Shown: piece after piece, positions 1 through 7,205 of the stretch | Layout of the letters: every line of letters begins with the position of its first letter | Position numbering within the stretch: position 1 is the first letter of the stretch | DNA from: CAINVV01 sp038323575 | Lineage (GTDB): Bacteria > Bacteroidota > Bacteroidia > Bacteroidales > Prolixibacteraceae | NCBI GenBank assembly: GCA_038323575.1 | Contig: JBBQHB010000002.1 | Coordinates: 62,001-126,000 of the forward strand | Reading direction: 5' to 3' | DNA: 64,000 bases | Notes under the pieces: generated by a model | The model's input: only the letters and a program-made list of their open reading frames with translations | What the model was told of the DNA's origin: nothing | Database searches by the model: none | Program-made: the position numbers and the translations under genes

Positions 1-228
1 AGCGAGGGTTGGAAAGCACTCCTGGGAAATTTAAATTTCACGATTGAGTCGGTATTTCCTGAAAAAGTCCATTTGCTGACCCACCAAAGGTTGAACATCA
101 GATTTTTTGCAGTCAGGCTTGAAGAAGGAAATTTACCGGATCACTTTATTATGATTGAACAGGCAGATATAACCCGATATCCTGTTCCGAAGCCAGTTGA
201 GAATTTTTTGCTGCAGATGGGGCACTGA
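1..228 (+). CDS. mutY: A/G-specific adenine glycosylase MutY, C-terminal end (partial)
   Basis: The frame is open from the first base and stops at TGA 226-228, giving 75 residues. It contains the LLTHQRLNIRFFAV stretch and ends with YPVPKPVENFLLQMGH, both typical of the C-terminal NUDIX-like 8-oxoG recognition domain of MutY. The full protein removes adenine mispaired with 8-oxoguanine in base-excision repair. The catalytic HhH and Fe-S domains would lie to the left of the window. mutY immediately upstream of ssb and gldE is a familiar Bacteroidota order, which supports the call. It is truncated only by the window edge. Confidence 0.85.
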   Translation, partial: SEGWKALLGNLNFTIESVFPEKVHLLTHQRLNIRFFAVRLEEGNLPDHFIMIEQADITRYPVPKPVENFLLQMGH

Positions 229-262
229 GCAGAATTGTAACCTTTCAATCCTGAATAATTTT

Positions 263-270
263 TATCTTTG
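263..270 (+). promoter_or_regulatory. Candidate -7 box of the ssb-gldE-gldD promoter
   Basis: TATCTTTG matches the Bacteroidota -7 consensus TAnnTTTG and lies about 60 bases before the ssb ATG, inside the mutY-ssb gap. No good TTTG -33 element sits at the usual 19-21 base spacing, so the call rests on the -7 box and its position only. Confidence 0.4.
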
Positions 271-331
271 ATCAATTTTGAAATGTCAACTTTTTTCAGT
301 AACTTACAATAAACAATATAATATTTTAATT

Positions 332-775
332 ATGTCAGTCAACAAAGTCATCTTAATCGGGAATGTCGGTAAAGATCCTGAAATCCGGCATTTAGACAGC
401 AACGTTTCTGTTGCTTCCTTTTCCTTGGCAACATCCGAGGTCTACAACAACAAAGCAGGCGAAAAGGTCACTCAGACCGAGTGGCATAACATCGTATGCT
501 GGCGCAACCTGGCAGGCATTGCAGAGAAATTTATCCACAAAGGAAGCCAGGTTTACATCGAGGGTCGTATTCGGTCAAGAACCTATGACACAAATGACGG
601 TGTTAAAAAAACTGCCTACGAAATCTATGCAGATGAAGTCAGGCTGCTTGACAAGAAAGGAACCAACCATGTATCTGAGCAACCTGCTGCTGAAGTAAAA
701 AAAGCCGTTAGCGAGCCTCAGGCAACATCAGGCTATTCAGATCAGGCGGGTACACCTGATGACCTTCCATTTTGA
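332..775 (+). CDS. ssb: Single-stranded DNA-binding protein
   Basis: The 147-residue protein binds ssDNA during replication, recombination and repair. It has the N-terminal OB-fold (MSVNKVILIGNVGKDPEIR, then WHNIVCWRNLAG and YIEGRIRSRTYD, about residues 1-110), a low-complexity linker, and the acidic C-terminal tip DDLPF that recruits partner proteins. I chose ATG 332 because it gives the canonical SSB N-terminus. An in-frame ATG at 278 would add 18 residues that match nothing in the family. The stop overlaps the TTG start of gldE, so the two genes are probably co-transcribed and translationally coupled. Confidence 0.95.
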   Translation: MSVNKVILIGNVGKDPEIRHLDSNVSVASFSLATSEVYNNKAGEKVTQTEWHNIVCWRNLAGIAEKFIHKGSQVYIEGRIRSRTYDTNDGVKKTAYEIYADEVRLLDKKGTNHVSEQPAAEVKKAVSEPQATSGYSDQAGTPDDLPF

Positions 776-2130
776 TCACCAACCTGTCTGATTTGGAAAC
801 TAACTTCGAAGCATCTGTCGGAGCCTTGTTTGGGAAGATTGAATTTTTACCTTTTTCAATCAATACCCTTTCAGGGCTTCTTGTGTTATGCTTACTTCTG
901 GGCCTGTCTGCGATAATTTCAGGGGCTGAAGTAGCACTTTTCTCCCTTGAACCCAAAGATATAGCGTCGCTTAAATCAAACAAAAAACGGCCGGCACAAT
1001 TGATTCTTAAACTGCTTTCCGAACCGGAACAATTGCTTGCCTCTGTTCTGGTGGGAAATAATTTCGTCAACATTGCCATTGTCCTGCTGGCTTCAAATAT
1101 TTCCGATTCTCTGATAAGTTTCGGAGATGCCAAAACATTCGAATTTATATTTCAGATTGTCTTCATCACCTTTCTGCTACTCCTTTTCGGCGAAATCGTA
1201 CCTAAAGTTTACGCAGCCCACTATCCGAAAGCATTTGCCTTAAAAATCTCACCGTTTATCTATGTAATAGGCAAAATCGCAAGACCAATCAATTATGTCC
1301 TGATTCATTCTACCTCATTTATAAACAAAAGAATGAACAGACACCGGCGTGTCCTCTCCATCGATGAGATTTCAAAGGCTTTAAAACTATCCAACCATGA
1401 AGATCTGAGCGATGACAAAGAAATACTCGAAGGCATTGTCAAATTCGGGTCCAAGAGTGTGAGTGAAATTATGCATTCCCGTATGGATATGGTGGTCATT
1501 GACTTTAAATTCAATTTCAACGAAGTGCTTGATACAGTGCGAAAAGCGGGATATTCACGCATTCCTGTCTGTTCAGGAACACTCGACCAGATCAGGGGAG
1601 TTTTGTACCTCAAAGACCTCCTGCCGCATATTACCAAAGGTGTTTCGTTTAAATGGCAGCAGTTAATCAGGCCGCCTTTTTTCATTCCTGCAACAAAGAA
1701 GATTGACGACCTTCTGGAAGAGTTCCAGAAATCCAAGGTGCATCTGGCCGTTGTGGTGGATGAATTCGGAGGCACTTCAGGATTGGTTACCCTTGAAGAT
1801 ATTCTGGAAGAGATTGTTGGCGACATTGCCGATGAATTTGATATCGAAGAGAAATTTTTTACCCGGCTCGGACCCAATGAATATCTGTTTGATGCGAAAA
1901 CATTACTCAACGATTTCTACAAAGTGGTTGAATGTGAAGAAGATGTATTCGAAGAGTTCAAAGGCGACGCCGATACACTGGCAGGCCTGATCCTGGAACT
2001 TACCGGTGAGTTTCCCGAACTGCACGAAAAGGTAGCGTGTAAATATTTCACTTTCATCGTCGAAGCAGTTGACATGAGAAGGATCAAAGAGGTCAGGGTT
2101 CAGATAGATCCAAAGTCCGAAAAAAAATAA
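772..2130 (+). CDS. gldE: Gliding motility-associated protein GldE (CNNM/CorC-type membrane protein)
   Basis: This 452-residue protein begins with a DUF21 membrane domain (about residues 20-190, including SAIISGAEVALFSLEPKDI). A CBS-domain pair follows (about 210-340, with MHSRMDMVVIDF and VHLAVVVDEFGGTSGLVTLEDILEEIVG) and then a C-terminal CorC/HlyC domain (about 360-440). The family resembles magnesium/cobalt efflux proteins; in flavobacteria GldE supports gliding and type IX secretion with GldD. The start is taken as TTG 772, overlapping the ssb stop, because there is no in-frame ATG before the first membrane segment. gldD follows after 7 bases. Function in gliding is inferred from the family; many non-gliding Bacteroidota also carry it. 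Confidence 0.9.
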   Translation: MITNLSDLETNFEASVGALFGKIEFLPFSINTLSGLLVLCLLLGLSAIISGAEVALFSLEPKDIASLKSNKKRPAQLILKLLSEPEQLLASVLVGNNFVNIAIVLLASNISDSLISFGDAKTFEFIFQIVFITFLLLLFGEIVPKVYAAHYPKAFALKISPFIYVIGKIARPINYVLIHSTSFINKRMNRHRRVLSIDEISKALKLSNHEDLSDDKEILEGIVKFGSKSVSEIMHSRMDMVVIDFKFNFNEVLDTVRKAGYSRIPVCSGTLDQIRGVLYLKDLLPHITKGVSFKWQQLIRPPFFIPATKKIDDLLEEFQKSKVHLAVVVDEFGGTSGLVTLEDILEEIVGDIADEFDIEEKFFTRLGPNEYLFDAKTLLNDFYKVVECEEDVFEEFKGDADTLAGLILELTGEFPELHEKVACKYFTFIVEAVDMRRIKEVRVQIDPKSEKK

Positions 2131-2137
2131 TCCGCCG

Positions 2138-2737
2138 ATGCCCAGAAATTTTTCCACCTGCTCATTGTCCCTGTTGCTCGTCCTGGTCTTGCTGTCAGCA
2201 TGCAGAAAAGAGCAAACCACGCCAAAGCCCAGGGGATATTACCGCATCACATTCCCGCAGAAAGCATACCATCAACTAAACAAGGAGTTACCTTATAATT
2301 TCAGTATTCCTGATTATGCCGTCGTTACACCGGACTTAATGAATCCCGGACAGAAGGATTGGATTACCATAGAAATCCCCGGCAATCATGCGCAGATACA
2401 CATCAGTTACAAAAAAATCAACCGAAATCTTTCCCAATTGGTCGAAGAATCCAGAAGCCTGGTGGACAAACATATTCAAAAGGCAAGTGCCATTGACGAA
2501 CAAAATTTTATTTATCCGTCAAAAAAAACTTTTGGAACGCTCTTCACCATTAAAGGGAACGTGGCTTCCCCTGTACAATTTTATCTGACCGACAGTGTCC
2601 GCCATTTTTTGAGGGGAGCGCTCTACATCAAAGAGATACCAAATTACGACAGTCTGAGGCCTGTTATGCAATTCTTGTCACAGGATGTCATCCGAATGAT
2701 CGAAACCACTGAATGGAAAGCGACCAATGGCCGTTAA
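2138..2737 (+). CDS. gldD: Gliding motility lipoprotein GldD
   Basis: This 199-residue protein has a lipoprotein signal (LLLVLVLLSAC, lipidated Cys about residue 22). Next comes the characteristic GldD start PKPRGYYRITFPQKAYHQ, then a globular periplasm-facing domain with KKTFGTLFTIKGNVASPVQF and RHFLRGALYIKEIPNYDSL. GldD is an essential gliding component in Flavobacterium and is linked to type IX secretion. It directly follows gldE, as in most Bacteroidota, and its last 11 bases overlap the next gene. The biochemical role of the family is not established. Confidence 0.92.
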   Translation: MPRNFSTCSLSLLLVLVLLSACRKEQTTPKPRGYYRITFPQKAYHQLNKELPYNFSIPDYAVVTPDLMNPGQKDWITIEIPGNHAQIHISYKKINRNLSQLVEESRSLVDKHIQKASAIDEQNFIYPSKKTFGTLFTIKGNVASPVQFYLTDSVRHFLRGALYIKEIPNYDSLRPVMQFLSQDVIRMIETTEWKATNGR

Positions 2738-3365
2738 GTTTATTGAACATATCGACAACGGCCTGCTCGGATGGTGGGAGATCACGGAGACTGCCGAACA
2801 GCTTTTGTCCTTGTACCATCCTGATAAGGCAGAGATGGAAAGCTTCCTCCTCTTTAGAAATGAACTGCGGAAAAGGGAATGGCTTGCCGCCAGGCTTCTC
2901 CTTAGGCAAATAAGGGGAACGGAAGCAAAAATTGGTTATGACCCTTCCGGGAAACCGCTGCTTGTCAGTTCCCCCGGTCATATTTCTATCTCCCATTCAT
3001 CAAACTGTGTGGTTATCTTCTTTCATCCCGATCTTCAACCCGGCATCGACATCGAATTAATCACCAGAAACGTTGAACGGGCAGCAAAGCGCTTTCTGTC
3101 ACCTAAAGAACTGAAAGACTGCACAACAGACGGTCAGCTTTCTAACAAAGACCTGATGCTGCGCTGGTGCGCCAAGGAAGCCGTTTTTAAGATGGTTCCC
3201 TTTGCAGATGTTGATTTTGCAAGCCAGATTGCCTGCGAAGCAGAACCTTTCATAGCGAGCGAAGGAGAAATATCTGCAGCCTTTACAAAAACTGAGAAGA
3301 TAATTAATATCCCTCTCCATTTCAGGTGTATCGGGGAGATGCTTATGGTGTGGGGTACGTTATGA
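2727..3365 (+). CDS. 4'-phosphopantetheinyl transferase family protein
   Basis: This 212-residue Sfp/AcpT-like enzyme would transfer the phosphopantetheine arm of CoA to a carrier-protein serine. The diagnostic motifs are present: ISISHSSN (about residues 90-97), the metal-binding GIDIEL (about 106-111) and WCAKEAVFK (about 147-155). The start overlaps the end of gldD by 11 bases, so it is the last gene of the ssb-gldE-gldD operon. The natural carrier protein cannot be read from the context. A longer intergenic region follows, consistent with an operon end. Confidence 0.88.
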   Translation: MAVKFIEHIDNGLLGWWEITETAEQLLSLYHPDKAEMESFLLFRNELRKREWLAARLLLRQIRGTEAKIGYDPSGKPLLVSSPGHISISHSSNCVVIFFHPDLQPGIDIELITRNVERAAKRFLSPKELKDCTTDGQLSNKDLMLRWCAKEAVFKMVPFADVDFASQIACEAEPFIASEGEISAAFTKTEKIINIPLHFRCIGEMLMVWGTL

Positions 3366-3626
3366 TGCAAGCATATCGTTACTTTTCTGTTCATATTCAT
3401 GCTTTATCATTCTTAATTTCTTACGCAAATTATCAAATCTACCAGGTCCGGATGTCACCATAGTGATAAGATAAAGGTTAGAATTTGTACACTAAGGTAT
3501 GTATTAAATCATTAACTCCCGAAATTGCATATTACCTTGCTGGAAATTTTCGTATTGTCAATTTTATGAATTGTCTTGCCATATGAATTCCAATATCGAT
3601 TAAATATGAAGAGAACTAAATTTCTT
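3366..3626. other. AT-rich intergenic stretch, no gene seen
   Basis: This gap between the phosphopantetheinyl transferase and the antitoxin promoter is AT-rich. I found no reading frame with recognisable similarity, no tRNA-like cloverleaf and no convincing terminator in it. Confidence 0.5.
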
Positions 3627-3657
3627 TTTGATAGAAAGGTTTAGTTTTGTAAATTTG
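3627..3657 (+). promoter_or_regulatory. Bacteroidota-type promoter for the toxin-antitoxin remnant
   Basis: A TTTG at 3627-3630 is followed after 19 bases by TAAATTTG at 3650-3657. This matches the Bacteroidota sigma-ABfr arrangement TTTG-N19-21-TAnnTTTG. It lies about 50 bases before the preferred antitoxin start at 3710. Confidence 0.6.
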
Positions 3658-3709
3658 ATGGCATAGCAGACTTCACTTTTTTATGATAAAACAAGTTAGA
3701 ACAATTGTT

Positions 3710-3946
3710 ATGGATTTGGAGGTACAAAAGGCATCCATTATTGAGCAACTTAAACAGGTAAACGCTTCAGACTTGATTACCGCTATAAAAAGCATACTAG
3801 ATTTCGCAAAAGAAAAGGAACAGAAAGTTTATAATATTCCGGAGTCTCTCCAAAATCTGGTAATGGAACGATTCAAAAAAACCAGAGAATATCCTGATAG
3901 ATTGTTAGATTGGAATGAGGCAAAAAAGAAGCTGAATGCTTTATGA
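3710..3946 (+). CDS. Addiction-module antitoxin-like protein
   Basis: This small protein (78 residues from ATG 3710) starts MDLEVQKASIIEQLKQVN, the usual N-terminus of Bacteroidota addiction-module antitoxins that pair with RelE/ParE toxins. A second helical part ends with LLDWNEAKKKLNAL, the toxin-binding type of tail. An in-frame ATG at 3683 would give 87 residues, but the added MIKQVRTIV is less typical. The gene overlaps the toxin frame by ATGA, as in intact modules. Since the toxin is truncated, the antitoxin is probably an orphan. The family call rests on motif resemblance. Confidence 0.65.
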   Translation: MDLEVQKASIIEQLKQVNASDLITAIKSILDFAKEKEQKVYNIPESLQNLVMERFKKTREYPDRLLDWNEAKKKLNAL

Positions 3947-4053
3947 AGAAGTACGGTATAAAGATTGATGGTGAAGCCATAACTGACATCCGGAATATCA
4001 CCAATTGGTACGATGCACAAAACTCCGGACAGAGCCAGGAAAGGGTTCAATAA
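3943..4053 (+). pseudogene. Truncated RelE/ParE-type toxin
   Basis: The frame starts inside the antitoxin stop (ATGA) and encodes only 36 residues. Residues 13-28 (ITDIRNITNWYDAQNS) match the alpha-helical N-terminus of ParE toxins (DI..I..WY..Q). A complete toxin needs about 90-100 residues including the beta-sheet and C-terminal active-site residues, all missing. The reading frame ends where a block of hairpin repeats begins at 4043, so insertion or deletion at that block probably destroyed the gene. Confidence 0.7.
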
Positions 4054-4155
4054 CAAATAATTAATCGTATTGAACCCATGTAGGGTTCAGGTGCAACAGG
4101 CTTTTAAAACCCCGGATTCCATCCGGGGTTAATCATATTCAACCACTTCGTGGTT
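4043..4155. repeat. Cluster of REP-like hairpins
   Basis: Several perfect inverted repeats lie head to tail: gggttcaata 4043-4052 pairs with tattgaaccc 4068-4077; tgaaccc 4071-4077 pairs with gggttca 4083-4089; aaccccggat 4108-4117 pairs with atccggggtt 4121-4130 (10 bp, 3-base loop); aaccac 4141-4146 pairs with gtggtt 4150-4155. The first two compete for the same arm. The 4108-4130 hairpin could terminate transcription from either side, as the genes here converge, though its U-tract is poor. The arrangement resembles repetitive extragenic palindromes moved by RAYT/IS200-like enzymes; no such transposase is in the window. Confidence 0.65.
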
Positions 4156-4175
4156 TCCAAAACTTTCAGGCAAAC

Positions 4176-4787
4176 TTATTTCACCTGGATATCAAACATC
4201 TTCTTTTCCCCGATGAACCCTTCCAGCTGGTCGCCAATAGCCACAGGACCAACACCCGCTGGCGTACCGGTATAGATTAAATCCCCAATCTTCAGGGTCA
4301 CATATTTAGAGATATGTTCGATGATGATATCGAATGGAAAGATCATCAGTTGCGAATCGCCTGACTGCACTACCTCACTATTTCTTTTAAGTGAAAAGAG
4401 AATATGCCCTAAATCGCCAAGTTCCGCTTTTGAGATAAACTTGCCCAAAACTGCAGAAGAATCGAAGGCCTTGGCTTTTTCCCAGGGCAACCCTTTTTCA
4501 ATCAACTGGCGCTGCAGGTCCCTGGCAGTAAAGTCGATTCCAAGGCCGATTTCATCGTAATAACGATTCGCAAATTTGGCTTCGATATTTTTCCCCAACC
4601 TGCTGATTTTAATCACGAGCTCAATTTCATGGTGGATTTCATTTGAAAAATCGGGCAGGAAGAATGGCTTATTGTCCTTTAAAAGCGCGGAATCAGGTTT
4701 CATGAAAAAAACAGGTTCGGTAGGAACATCGTGGTTTAACTCCTCTGCGTGCTTGACGTAATTACGGCCGATGCATATGATCTTCAT
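4176..4787 (-). CDS. Fumarylacetoacetate hydrolase family protein
   Basis: This 203-residue single-domain FAH protein would be a metal-dependent enzyme cleaving or isomerising acylpyruvate-type substrates; oxaloacetate decarboxylase and acylpyruvase activities are known in the family. It starts MKIICIGRNYVKHAEELN, and shows MKPDSALL, the metal-ligand motif HHEIELVIKI (E-x-E) and GIDFTARDLQ. It ends with GDLIYTGTPAGVGPV, all typical of the FAHD1/YcgM-like subgroup, whose usual length is about 200-220. It stands alone, converging on the antitoxin genes. The exact substrate cannot be told. Confidence 0.85.
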   Translation of the reverse strand: MKIICIGRNYVKHAEELNHDVPTEPVFFMKPDSALLKDNKPFFLPDFSNEIHHEIELVIKISRLGKNIEAKFANRYYDEIGLGIDFTARDLQRQLIEKGLPWEKAKAFDSSAVLGKFISKAELGDLGHILFSLKRNSEVVQSGDSQLMIFPFDIIIEHISKYVTLKIGDLIYTGTPAGVGPVAIGDQLEGFIGEKKMFDIQVK

Positions 4788-4819
4788 GGCTTTTTATGTT
4801 AATTTGTTCGTTTATTTAT

Positions 4820-4959
4820 AAGTGACTAAAGTGAACTAAAGTGAGCTAAAGTGACTAAAGTTAAGGACTCCGGATATTTGCACTAATAAAGCCTCACGCT
4901 AAGTACTTTAGTCACTTTAGTTCATTTTAGTTCACTTTAGTTCACTTTAGTCACTTTTT
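4820..4959. repeat. Inverted pair of tandem 9/10-bp repeat arrays
   Basis: The left array (4820-4859) has four units read as AGTGACTAA or AGTGAACTAA (9,10,10,9 bases). The right array (about 4904-4957) is its reverse complement with five units (9,10,10,10,9). A 44-base non-repeated spacer separates them, so the whole forms a large imperfect hairpin of roughly 40 bp. In each array the two outer units are the 9-base form and the inner ones are the 10-base form. The right array ends directly at the stop codon of the exonuclease gene. Its role is unknown; 3'-end formation or a mobile palindromic element are possible. Confidence 0.8.
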
Positions 4960-4960
4960 A

Positions 4961-5770
4961 CTATAATTTCCGGTTCAAAGAACGAAGCTTGATAGCCGTC
5001 AGAACTTTCTTGGTATACAAAGGAAACTCTCCGTTCATCATCCAGTTGTAATACGAGGGCTCTTCTGCCAGTACTTTCTCAACCGGTTTCCCTTTGTGCT
5101 TCCCGAAGTTGATCACCTCAACGCCCTGCTCATCGTATACGATACGACCGGCATAATCCACATTACGGTCGAAGGAGGAGAAATCCGAAAGCTGGTTGAT
5201 TTCATTCACAACCGGGACAGAAACTTTGCCTCCCTCTTCAAAGGTCGCGCCTTCATACCGGTCGAGCTGTGCCTGAAGCACCTCATAGGTAGCCTTGGTG
5301 TCAGCCATGGCACTGTGCGCATTTTCAAGCTCTTTCTGGAGGTAAAATTTACAGGCAGCCACAAGCGTCCGTTTTTCCATCCGGTGAAATATGGTTTGCA
5401 CATCCACAAATTTCCTTCTTTTGAGATCCAAATCAACATCTGCCCGGAGAAATTCTTCGGTGAGCAGCGGGATGTCAAAACGGTTGGAGTTGAAACCGGC
5501 CAGGTCACACCCCTCAATAAATTTTGCCAGATTTTTGGCCTCTTCCCTGAAAAGCGGGGCATCCTTCACGTCGTCATCGCTAATACCGTGGATAGCGGTA
5601 GACTGGGGAGGAATGGGCATACCCGGATTGATAAGCTGCAGCTTCTCCTCTTCCCTGCCATCGGGATGAATTTTCAAAAAGGCGATCTCCACAATCCGAT
5701 CCGTAACCACATTGATCCCGGTAGTTTCCAGATCCAAAAAAACCAGTGGATTTCTTAAATTAAGCTTCAT
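4961..5770 (-). CDS. DnaQ-like DEDDh 3'-5' exonuclease
   Basis: The 269-residue protein has an N-terminal exonuclease domain of the DNA polymerase III epsilon type (about residues 1-170). It carries motif ExoI FLDLETTGIN (Asp13/Glu15), ExoII AGFNSNRFDIPLL and ExoIII AHSAMADTKATYEVL. A C-terminal segment with VINFGKHKGKPVEKVLAEEPSYYNWMM (quoted here in parts: VINFGKHKGK and EEPSYYNWMM) resembles a small DNA-associated domain often fused to these nucleases. It could be a proofreading or repair nuclease. It lies downstream of dnaN on the same strand with a terminator between them. It is not proven to be the replicative epsilon subunit. Confidence 0.85.
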   Translation of the reverse strand: MKLNLRNPLVFLDLETTGINVVTDRIVEIAFLKIHPDGREEEKLQLINPGMPIPPQSTAIHGISDDDVKDAPLFREEAKNLAKFIEGCDLAGFNSNRFDIPLLTEEFLRADVDLDLKRRKFVDVQTIFHRMEKRTLVAACKFYLQKELENAHSAMADTKATYEVLQAQLDRYEGATFEEGGKVSVPVVNEINQLSDFSSFDRNVDYAGRIVYDEQGVEVINFGKHKGKPVEKVLAEEPSYYNWMMNGEFPLYTKKVLTAIKLRSLNRKL

Positions 5771-5787
5771 TGAAGGTCTTTTTTATA

Positions 5788-5824
5788 CAAAAAAACCCGG
5801 CCGGTGATTTCCGCCAGGTTTTTC
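5788..5824 (-). terminator. Intrinsic terminator after dnaN
   Basis: On the minus strand a GC-rich imperfect hairpin (AACCTGGCGG, loop about AAATCA, CCGGCCGGGTT) is followed by a run of eight T. It lies directly after the dnaN stop and before the exonuclease gene, so it probably separates the two transcripts. Confidence 0.7.
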
Positions 5825-5841
5825 CATTATTTATATTTTCG

Positions 5842-6969
5842 CTATGCGTTAATCATCATTGGCATCAGCAGCATCAGCACATCTTCCTGCTCAAATTCCT
5901 GTTCTGCAGGCAACAACAAACCAGCGCGCGAAGGATCCGAGAGCATCATCTTCACATCGGTAGAGGTTAAATTAGAGAGAATTTCAATCAAAAAAGTTGA
6001 TTTGAAACCAATCTCCATCTCCTGCCCATCGAAATCGCATTTGATCTTTTCAACTGCAGAAATGGCAAAATCGATATCCTGTGCCGAGACTATCAATTCG
6101 GAGGCAGTAAGTTTCAGCCTGACAAGGTTGCTTGCCTGATTGGCAAAAACTGAAACACGGCGCAGTGTGTTGTAAAATTCAACCCTGTCGATCAAAAGCT
6201 TGTTCGGATTGTTGACCGGGATTACAGAATTATAGGCAGGGTACCTGCCCTCAACCAGCCTGCAAACCATCTTGAATCCGGTCAGCTGGAAAATGGCATT
6301 CTTCTCGTCAAATTTCAGGATGACATCAAAATCCTCTTTGGGCAGCAGGTTTTTCAGCAGAGAAGCAGGTTTCTTTGGCAAGATAAAGGAAGCCTCATTT
6401 TCCGAAGTAGCATCGGTACGTTTGTAACGAACCAGTTTGTGTGCATCAGAAGCAACAAAGGTCATCTCAACAGGCGAAATCTCAATGTTTATACCGTTCA
6501 TTACCGGCCGAAGCTCATCATCGGCGGTAGCGAACAGCGTTTTGTTGATGCCGTTCAGCATCACATCATGAGGCACGTTGATGGTGAAATGCTCCGGATT
6601 TAACGTCGGCTGGTTGGGAAATTCTTCGCCGTTCTGACCGGGAATGGCAAATTTACCATTGGCCGAAAGAATACTCATTCCCATGGTATCTGCATCGAGC
6701 TGAAATGAAAGCGGTTGTTCAGGAAACTCCTTGAGGGTTTCCAACAGGATCTTTGCCGGAAGGGCCACCAATCCGTCTTCATCAGACTGATCCAGCTCCA
6801 TCGTAGTGATCAGAGTGGTTTCCAAATCGGAAGCTGTAACGGAAAGGGATTTTCCTTCTAAACTGAACAGAAAATTATCCAGAATAGGAAGTGTATTTTT
6901 ACTGCTGATTACCCTGCTGATGGCATTGAGGTGCTTCAGCAATTCAGTACTTGAAACCTTAAATTTCAT
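5842..6969 (-). CDS. dnaN: DNA polymerase III subunit beta (sliding clamp)
   Basis: The 375-residue protein is the ring-shaped processivity clamp of the replicase. It begins MKFKVSSTELLKHLNAISRV and contains the three repeated clamp folds (about residues 1-120, 130-245 and 250-375). Typical segments are LPILDNFLFSL, RPVMNGINIEI, SDAHKLVRYK and VEGRYPAYNSVIP; it ends LLMPMMINA, close to the family C-terminus that forms the partner-binding groove. Length is normal. It is not next to dnaA here, as is common in Bacteroidota. Confidence 0.97.
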   Translation of the reverse strand: MKFKVSSTELLKHLNAISRVISSKNTLPILDNFLFSLEGKSLSVTASDLETTLITTMELDQSDEDGLVALPAKILLETLKEFPEQPLSFQLDADTMGMSILSANGKFAIPGQNGEEFPNQPTLNPEHFTINVPHDVMLNGINKTLFATADDELRPVMNGINIEISPVEMTFVASDAHKLVRYKRTDATSENEASFILPKKPASLLKNLLPKEDFDVILKFDEKNAIFQLTGFKMVCRLVEGRYPAYNSVIPVNNPNKLLIDRVEFYNTLRRVSVFANQASNLVRLKLTASELIVSAQDIDFAISAVEKIKCDFDGQEMEIGFKSTFLIEILSNLTSTDVKMMLSDPSRAGLLLPAEQEFEQEDVLMLLMPMMINA

Positions 6970-7205
6970 ACGATTATGGTTGATTTAAATATTTAAAATT
7001 GATGCAATTATCTCTTTTTTTTAGTCCTGCAATCCGGACTCAACTATTGCGGTTCATCGTCCTTACAACGAGATACGAATATACGAACATTCGCTCATTT
7101 TATCGTGCGACGAGAACATTTTTTTCACATTTCATCCGATGATGCCTTGTCTCACTGTCATTTTAACCGACGTTCATAACCAGATTTTGCCAACTTCCGG
7201 GATTA

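Noticed and set aside
278..331. N-terminal extension of ssb from ATG 278
   Set aside because: The 18 added residues do not fit the OB-fold; ATG 332 gives the canonical MSVNKVILIGNVG start.
3366..3626. Search for a tRNA or small RNA in the gap
   Set aside because: No cloverleaf, no GTTCRAnnC T-loop and no promoter-terminator pair was found.
5096..5758. Long open frame opposite the exonuclease gene
   Set aside because: It is a shadow of the coding strand, with no family likeness, start signal or neighbours.
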